The notes under the pieces are model-generated. The model had not been told where the DNA came from. It ran no database searches and was given only the letters and a program-made list of their open reading frames with translations. This document shows positions 56,767 to 64,000 of a DNA stretch of 64,000 bases, piece by piece (within the stretch, counting starts at the first letter, position 1; each line of letters opens with the position of its first letter). Position numbers and translations under genes: made by a program. This DNA comes from Paragordius varius (lineage: Eukaryota > Nematomorpha). The DNA lies in NCBI GenBank assembly GCA_964247055.1, contig OZ176055.1, positions 3,162,001 through 3,226,000 of the forward strand, written 5' to 3'.

Positions 56767-57907
56767 CACTAGTCGACAAATTTGGACATTTTTAAGCACC
56801 ACCACTCAAACTTTGTAAATTATGACTAATTTCAGTGTTTTAAAACCGAATATGAAAAAAATTTTGATCCCGCCAATCAGAATTTTGAAATTTTATGAGT
56901 TTTTCAATTTTTCAAAAACAAGAGAAAATCGAGAGAAAATTAAATATAACTTTATAATAAAATGTTATTATATTATAAACTTAATATCATTTAATAAAGC
57001 GTTTTAAACTCTATCTTTTGAATATAAATATGTCATTTAAATATCAGAGAGAAAAAAATAGTACGGACTTAAACGTCAAAATTTAGTCTTTTTTTTTCAA
57101 GTGAATTTTTAACACATATAAAATTTTTTTAAAAAAATACTAAAAAAGACATTCTATGGTTTAAACCTTCGGCTTTCAGATAGGCTATATTTTTTTTGTT
57201 AGATTTCGTTCTTTCGAGTACTTATTAGACTTTATCTCTTGAGTTGGTTCTTATAAAAAATCCTTTATTTATACCTAGTGGATATACCTTATTTTTTTTA
57301 AAATTATTGGTTGTTTTGTATTTTTTATTTCAGATGGATGTTGTGTAGCCACTTTTAGTAGAATTTACTGTTATGGGGTTGGACCATTTGTATTTACCTA
57401 ATTTATATTCAATTTAATTGTAGAATTTATCTAACTTTATTCTGTAAATTGGTTAATTTGACATGTCAATTTGCCTGGATTTTGCTTGCAAGTCTCTCTT
57501 AACGGACTTTACGATTACTTATTGTTATCTTTGCCATATCTGGCATAGTTGTAGGATCGCTTGGGGGATATGCAGAGCTTGTGCAGCCGCCCATATCTAT
57601 CACACTATACATAAGCCCCTTTTAGATTTTTAATACTTTGGCTCTTAACTTGTTTAGTATCTTATTTAATGCCTAGAATTTGTTATCCATGCATGGAATA
57701 TTACTTGTATCGACTTGCTTTTGAATATTTAAACATATGTACACGAGGAATGATTGTTATTTTTGAATTAAATACAAATTTAAAAATTAAATTTTGGAAA
57801 AATCCTATTGGTGGCCTCAATTTTCATTTTTGTTTTGGCCTTTCCATGCCATTAGGTATCAGAAAATGCAAAAATAATGGGGTGGTGCAAAACCTTGTTG
57901 ATCAGTG
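56767..57907. mobile_element. CACTA-like (CMC superfamily) non-autonomous transposon, copy 2
   Basis: Same ends (CACTAGTCGACAAATTTGG, TTGTTGATCAGTG) and near-identical interior to 43087-44221 over its whole length, in the same orientation. It is flanked by TAA on both sides (56764-56766, 57908-57910). 1141 bp. The internal frame 56822-57007 corresponds to 43141-43326 of copy 1. Confidence 0.82.
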
Positions 57908-60160
57908 TAATTTAGTATCAATAACATGTAATTATTTCCCAGATTCAAAAAAGAATATTGTAGACAATATTAACTTTATTAAATTAACTTTAATATATAA
58001 TTTATAATTTAATTTATCACATCAAAACCATTTAACTTTATTTTTTTGCTACCAATGAGTTTTACACAAGGTGGTATCTTGTAAATTTCTTTAAAAAATA
58101 TCTATAATAATTTTCTTCAATACTTGGAAATGACTTTAACACAATTATCTTTTGTAAGTTACGGCGATATAATATAATTTTTAATAGATTTTGTAATATG
58201 GTTTTTGAGATCGCGTGGTGAAAATAAAATTAATTTACCACATAATTAAATTCAGAAAAATTCCCGAATTCTGGTTCCGAAAAAAATCCGAAAGTGTTTT
58301 TCAATATATCTTTAAATAATAATTTATTCATCTCAAAAACGAATTGATTTTTTTTCACCAGTTTGCTTCTAAGTACAAATAAAATTATTTATGCAAGAAA
58401 AGGCAAAGCCAATAATTGTTTTGCTATAAAACAACAACAATATATTAATTGTAATAATACGTATAGCATATGAATTAAGTTAAAAAAATCGAGATTTAAT
58501 CCCTATAGATTAGGTAATATTTCTAAGCACCAATAAAGTTGAATATTAACGCACAATTATAATTAATTAAGCAACTTATATAGACAATCAAATTTTATAC
58601 CACCTTGGCATTGACTGTAATACTTAGCGGAAATGACACATTAAAAAGAATTCTTTAAAAAAGATGCCAAATAATTTAATGTGATTCCTAACATCATTAT
58701 AATGAATTTTAAAGGTTGCTTATTTCACGCTATAGTTGGGCAATTTGCACCACAGTAAGTAGTGTATGGTAGAAAGAAAGAAAAAAATTATTTAACATTT
58801 TGTTGTTTTTTCCATTCACTATACTAATTGCCCTATAGTGTGAAATAAGCAACCATTAAAATGCATATTGTAAAAGCGATTGGATATAAATATGTATATC
58901 ATTGATATGAATTTCAAAATCTTTATGGGTTTTTTTAGAATATGATCATTAAATAATTCAAGTTTGTTTAAAAACTAATCGTAATCCTAGATAATTATTT
59001 ACAATGTATACGTGGCTATTTTTTCATTTAATACTGCCAGATAGCATATCCAAATGAGAGAATTATTATTAGTTAATAACAAAAATAAACGAAAGTAATA
59101 ACTATAAGGCAATCATAGTTTTGCTCTATATGTTATCTTGCAATAATTAATGAAAAATAGCAATGTATACTTGCTCATACTGTATTTAAAGGCAATGAAT
59201 GGTTCCTTACCCCTTTTCTCTATTTTTTTCGTAACACCTTCTAAAAATTAAAACCGCGTAGCTTCTTAATTATCCATTCATTTTTTAAACAGTTACAAAA
59301 TATAATCATTGTTCGGTTGAATAAACCGGTTTAAGCTCCGATGTAAAATTATAGTATATAATATTTATATCTGTGCAATATATTGATATTGCGAATTTAA
59401 CAAAAATGTTTTAACGATTAAAATGTAATAGTATATTATTTAATCGTGATTTATTAATTTTTTTGGATGCAGTTCACTTTATAATGAAACTTTCGGGCTA
59501 TACTAAAATTAAAATTTATTAATTTAAAATTAGATCCCGGTTTTGAACTTTGTGTTTCGATTCAATAAAACAAAAATTTTTTACATATTAAATTTTACCT
59601 AAACCATTTGAATCTATTTATCATCCAATTTTATGTGTGCCAACATAAGCGCGATATCGGCGATTTCGAATTATAAAAATAATACTCCTTTTTCCCAAAA
59701 TTTTATATTTGAACAGTTTGATTGGAAAATATATAACCTGTTTCAAATGAACTGCACACTTTTTCAATACTTTTCCAATCAAACTCATTACTTAATTTTA
59801 ATCAACTCAATTTTTTAAAATAAAATAATAAACAATTTATATAATCACTAAATCTTGAAGTTTTATCAATGTTTAATTTATTAAATTGCATCAATGTTAA
59901 AGTTTCGGTTCAAAAAAGAATGGCCTAAAAAACTTAATTTAAATATTTTGACCAAAAAATTAAAAAAAAGATTAGGGGACTCCACCTGCTTTTCAACCTA
60001 AAATAATTTTTTAATAGATCAGTTGTCCAAAAATAAGTTATAATTTTAGTGGAGTTTGATTGAAAAAAGTATAGAAAATAAAAACGCATCAGCAAATTTT
60101 TTTATGCATATCTTAGATATGAGCAAGTTCAATAAATTAGTACGACCGTGTCATTCAAAA
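57908..60160. other. Gene-free stretch with small inverted repeats
   Basis: It contains the MITE at 58724-58854, a dispersed repeat at about 59030-59215 shared with 1985-2150, and a hairpin at 59716-59784 (perfect 14-bp arms GTTTGATTGGAAAA/TTTTCCAATCAAAC). The frame 59633-59818 spans that hairpin and is probably not a gene. The last ~150 bp would be the 5' region of the next gene. Confidence 0.45.
58724..58854. mobile_element. 131-bp MITE, sister of 45125-45252
   Basis: The ends GGTTGCTTATTTCACGCTAT and CTATAGTGTGAAATAAGCAACC-type are inverted; the inner GTTGGGCAATTTGCA word matches the copy in the P450 intron. Confidence 0.75.
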
Positions 60161-60434
60161 ATGGAGGGACCTTCAAAACCGTTTTGTAGTACTCTTTTAT
60201 TGTTTGGAATTTTGGTTGTTAGCCTGTTAATAACTACAGTGAATTCCCAATTTTTTGTAAAAATGGACAAGGTCCTACCGCCGTTAGGGAGACGGAGTGG
60301 AGAAGAATATGCAAGTAAATTAAATTTTATACATAAAAAAGTAAAAGAGCGAAAAATCGTGTTGTTGAAAAAAGTTAAATTAATTATAAACCATATCTAT
60401 GAAATATCAGAGTTTTAATGGTTTTGAAAATTAA

Positions 60435-60476
<42 letters not shown>

Positions 60477-60826
60477 CTACAATTTAAATTTTCTAAGCTA
60501 TTTTAACCTGTCCAATCATGGTTAAGATGCAAATTTATCCATAATTGATTATTTAAAATAATATATATTAACTCTTTAAGTTTATATTTAATGGACACTC
60601 CAATAAAGTTTTGATTTATAAGCTTGCTTTGACATCAAAATTATCACGATTTATTCAAGCTAAACCAAATTACCATAATTTTATATTAGGACCCCTGGAG
60701 TATAGTAAGAAGATGAAACCCTTATTAAGAAGTTTTTTAAATGCGGAACCCGGTTATCGAAAAGACGCCAATCGATTGAAATTAATTAGAGAGCTACAAA
60801 ATAATTATGGTAACAAAATACAATAA
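60161..60826 (+). CDS. Secreted, probably neuropeptide-like precursor
   Basis: Exon 1 (60161-60340) and exon 2 (60623-60826) join in phase 0 to 127 residues. I chose the ATG at 60161 although the frame is open from 60056: MEGPSKPFCSTLLLFGILVV starts an ordinary signal peptide ending TTVNS, with cleavage before Gln30. The next 13 residues, QFFVKMDKVLPPL, are followed by G-RR, the standard amidation plus dibasic cleavage signal; Gln at the start could become pyroglutamate. Exon 2 adds a basic, Leu/Lys-rich stretch (LSRFIQAKPNYHNFILGPLE) ending NNYGNKIQ, with no further Gly-dibasic site. A GTAACA donor just before the stop could lead to more exons. I recognise no known peptide family; a secreted cytokine-like factor is the alternative. 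Signal peptide and GRR are seen directly; the peptide-hormone role is inferred. Confidence 0.6.
60438..60475. repeat. (TA)n microsatellite
   Basis: About 19 TA units in the intron of the putative peptide precursor gene. Confidence 0.9.
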
Positions 60827-61906
60827 TTTGTTTTTTTACAGGAATATCATTAAATTGTTTTAATGGGTCCAGTTAATAGTTTAATGCTAAAAGTTTTAAA
60901 TTAAAAGTTGGGTAAATTTAATTTTTTAACGGTGTGCCAATTAAACCAATTTAATAGGTTAATTTCGATTATTATCCAAAACTTATATTTCGCTTTTGCT
61001 AATAATTAATTATTTAAGTCCCATTGAGGGCATACACAAGCAGTCAGGCCAATTAGATAACAATTTATAACTAAAACTCAACCCTAGTCTTCCATATTAA
61101 TATTCCGACCAAAAAAATAAATTGGGCATGATAAAATCTGCTAAAATACTAAGCCAAATAATCAAATCCAAAACGTTTCTTTTATTTCATATTTAATTAT
61201 TTATTTAGTCGATTTAACATATTTTTAACTCCAAATAATAAAAAATAATCCTTTTTTTATAAAATAATGGATAAAATGTTTCATAAAAAATTAATTATTT
61301 ATATATATATATATATATATCTATGATGATGCATTATAGATGATGAAGCGCTTTATGGTTATTATGAAAGGAAAAAAAAGTAGTTTGCAAAATTATTACA
61401 TTTTGCCACAAAAATTAATTTGTCAACCTTCTCGTTCACACTCACTCTTTTTATCCAAAACAATATGGCAAACAAAACAAACGACATTATTTATCATTTT
61501 AATTATTATAATTATATATACATTCCCACACTTTTTAATTTTACTAGTTTTTTTAATGTAATGCAAGCACACCTAATTTTTTTGCTTATTTTGCCACTTA
61601 ATATATGTGTCTTCTTGTCCCATACATAATATATTTAATATTCTATTATATTTTATCTCTATCAAATGAATACTTGTATTCATAACATCGCGCATAATTA
61701 TTTTATTTATGATATAATAAAATAAATATTTTTTATATATCTCCCATATAAACACAGACACAACTTTTCCAGGGATTCTCAAACTTGATTATAATTATAA
61801 TAACTTTTATGATTTTAAGGTTTATAATTTTTTAAAAAAAATAATAATTAAATTTAAAAAAATAAATGGCTTAATAAAAAAAATATTTTGTTAAGACTTA
61901 AGAAAT
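60827..61906. other. Intergenic stretch between convergent genes
   Basis: AT-rich with a (TA)n run at about 61300-61320. Frames at 61340-61561, 61420-61629 and 61573-61782 (minus) have low-complexity, AT-driven composition and are not supported as genes. Confidence 0.4.
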
Positions 61907-63401
61907 TTAAATCCATTTATTTCTCCAATTATCGGTTAATAACGATATATCATTCACATCTGCATCAGATTCGTTTTGATCATCAGAAAGTTCGTGATCT
62001 AATTGTTCGAATTCAGTGTTTTTCAGGATTTGACTAGATTCATCATTGTTGTTCTGAGGCGTAGTAGTTGAATGGATAGTTTCGACTTTTATTTGTAACG
62101 ATTCTATGTGAGACCATTTATGCCTGAAAAATGTGTATTAATGATCATTTAAAATACCAGGAATGCTTAATAAAAGGCACTTTAAGAGTACTAACTAACG
62201 TTTTCAAAAAAAAATTATGAAACATATAATCTTAGACTTTAAATAAATTGCAAACATATAAAATAAATTTTAACGTTAATGTGTGTTTATAAATTATTTA
62301 AACTTTTTTAATCAAAGATTTTAGTTAAATCTCCCATTTCGATGAGTTAAATAAAGATTCAAATACAATATACAAGTTATTTTTTACAAAGTTTGTGATT
62401 TTATTAAACAAGCCTTTATTTTTGCACAGTTCCCTTGTATATGATAATAGTGGCACAGTACTTAGCTTAAAATTAAAGTTTATCATAATCTTTCGAGTAT
62501 AAGGCATACTGAGTCAAGTCAAGGTTTTTAATTGTCATGTGCTTGTAAAAAACTCCTTGCGAAAAAGAAGGTTTTTGCAGAACATTCAAAAAGGGTCTAA
62601 ATTACCCCAACCTCACCGCAGAGAGATAGCGGTATAACATATAAATTATGTAAGAAAGAATAATTTTAAATCAAAAGTGTTCAACATTCAACGCTCCGAT
62701 ATATCAATGCAGCGCGCGAATTTTTAAATGTAAAATTTTTCAAAATCTTAATAAAATTGATTTTAAACAAAATTTCTGAATAAATATTTCCCAAATTTAG
62801 CAATAAACTAGCAAATTGTGGAAATAAATAGAAGCGTTACAATTTTTCATGTTTGAAAATCTAATATAGTATATGTGAATGACTATATATTTTACGAATA
62901 CTGCCCGCTAAGCCATCTGACTATTTTAATATTTGGAAAAAGAAATGACTAAACTGTGAATATACATTTGTTCTTCGATATCTTCCAATTGTTTAAGGAC
63001 GTTAATTTGTTCATCTTCGATTTCTTTCATTTCATCCGAAATCTAAATATTGTCGTAAAATATTTTTTTATTATAATAAGTTTTGTCTTAATTGATGTAA
63101 CAAACTGAGTGCTACATTTCTAAATATATAAGAAAAATATTAAATTATTGTTTGAAAACAGTAAAAAAAAGTTTAAATCATACATTAAAGAATCAATCAA
63201 AAATATGAACAGATGTCAATTCTCAAATATATTTAATTTAAAAAAACTTATACAAGCGTGTCGTTTAAAATTCATTGAAGGCAAATGTCATTTAAAATTC
63301 ATAGAAAATGTGCTTACCATATTTTCGGTTTTGACAACCATTTTCTGAAAGGTTTGCCATTCATCTTCAAAAACTTCTTGAGGTAATTTGTCACCACGCA
63401 T
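61907..63401 (-). CDS. Unidentified acidic coiled-coil protein, 5' end and one junction uncertain
   Basis: Three minus-strand coding blocks: 63318-63401 (28 codons, starts ATGCGTGGTGAC, ends at a GTAAGC donor), about 62955-63042 (phase 0, opens after AATATTTAG), and 61907-62123 ending in TAA 61907-61909. Together they read PQEVFEDEWQTFQKMVV, then DEMKEIEDEQINVLKQLEDI (strong coiled-coil character), then IKVETIHS, NTEFEQLDHELSDDQNESDA and NDISLLTDNWRNKW, a very acidic tail. The first junction is in phase. The second is not with the obvious acceptor at 62124-62125; an acceptor at 62104-62105 with a GTTTAG donor would work, or a small exon is missing. The ATG at 63401 may be the start or follow an intron (TAG precedes it). 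No family recognised. Confidence 0.55.
62680..62925. mobile_element. Eroded hAT-like MITE in an intron
   Basis: AAAAGTGTTCAACATTCAAC on the left and ACTGCCCGCTAAGCCATCTG on the right correspond to the ends and sub-ends of the hAT-like MITEs. The true right terminus is lost. Confidence 0.5.
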
Positions 63402-63561
63402 CTATTATCATGGATTAATATAAGCATATATATATATATATAGATATATATATATAGATATTTACAAATTTCACTTATAAACAACTAAGCTAAATTCTCA
63501 GTATTTATTTCATTAAAAAAAGTTTAAATATGTTTTACGGATTTTTTGATTTAGTTAAAAC

Positions 63562-63870
63562 CAGGGGTGTTAAACACGGGGCCCGCGGGTCACATGAGCC
63601 CAAGAATTTATAATAGCTTGTGTAATAAAATTTAAAAATTATAATTTGCAAAAATCTTACAAGATTTTAATAAAATAATATTTTTAGCCAATTTTTCGAA
63701 ATAAGTGTATTTTGGCAAATTTAGAAAAAATTGTTATATTGTGTTTGTTTTACAGTCATAAGTTTGAAATCTAATAAGTTATTATAAATGCCTATATATA
63801 TTTCGTATTTGGCGCGGAGGGGTTTTAGTCAAAAATACAGCCCCGAAGTCATTTGTGTTGAACACCCCTG
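63562..63870. mobile_element. hAT-like MITE with 8-bp target duplication
   Basis: The ends CAGGGGTGTTAAACACGGG and GTGTTGAACACCCCTG are inverted. The flanks GTTAAAAC (63554-63561) and GTTTAAAC (63871-63878) differ at one base, an 8-bp duplication as made by hAT transposases. It is 309 bp and the best preserved copy in the window. Confidence 0.82.
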
Positions 63871-63897
63871 GTTTAAACTTTGAGTCCTTATATAATT

Positions 63898-63948
63898 ATG
63901 GCTAAAAAATTATTTGATATTAATTATGCATTTAATACTCTAAATTTG
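63898..63948 (+). CDS. Possible first exon of a gene running off the window
   Basis: ATG followed by 16 codons (MAKKLFDINYAFNTLNL) ends at a perfect GTAAGT donor in phase 0. No continuation can be seen in the remaining 50 bp. This is weak evidence and could be chance. Confidence 0.2.
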
Positions 63949-64000
63949 GTAAGTTGTGCTAAACAAAAATATATTCTAAAATTTATTAATAAAAACGAGC

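Overview
The window is AT-rich (roughly three quarters A+T by eye) animal nuclear DNA. It has spliced genes, animal gene families (ENPP ectoenzyme, CYP2-clan P450, mitochondrial uL11 and a SLIRP-like RRM protein) and a dense load of non-autonomous DNA transposons. Coding exons use the standard code. Intron sizes fall into two classes: most are 58 nt to several kb, but four introns in two conserved genes are only 22-23 nt. That is exceptionally short for an animal. Dicyemid mesozoans are one lineage reported to have such introns; I offer this only as a weak hypothesis and do not name a species. No viral or LTR element was recognised.

Layout. 1-2155: repeats. 2156-8732 (-): an ENPP-type phosphodiesterase gene whose 3' end is missing here. 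8847-11470: a near-perfect 1 kb palindrome and nested MITEs. 11963-14495 (+): a four-exon gene for a small Ser/Thr-rich type I membrane protein. 14964-15569 (+): a possible tiny gene. 17123-18573 (-): MRPL11, complete in four exons. 18955-30715: a transposon graveyard with a LINE fragment, a three-level nest, and two inverted copies of an element carrying internal ~328-bp repeats. 30836-31515 (-) and 31627-37888 (+): a divergent pair of unidentified genes about 110 bp apart; the large intron of the second holds a decayed LINE. 37906-38270 (-): a SLIRP-like gene ending 17 bp from its convergent neighbour. 41165-47265 (+): a P450 with eight exons and an unusually long pre-I-helix insert. 47266-60160: gene-poor, with MITEs and a CACTA-like element that is a sister of one inside the P450 gene. 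60161-60826 (+): a secreted, probably neuropeptide-like precursor. 61907-63401 (-): an acidic, coiled-coil protein gene. 63898 onward: a possible first exon of a gene leaving the window.

How the genes relate: two nuclear-encoded mitochondrial factors are present (uL11m of the mitoribosome and a SLIRP-like RNA-binding protein), but they lie 19 kb apart and I see no operon-like organisation. Most genes were assembled by matching splice sites and reading phase across exons, so they read open over introns rather than as single ORFs.
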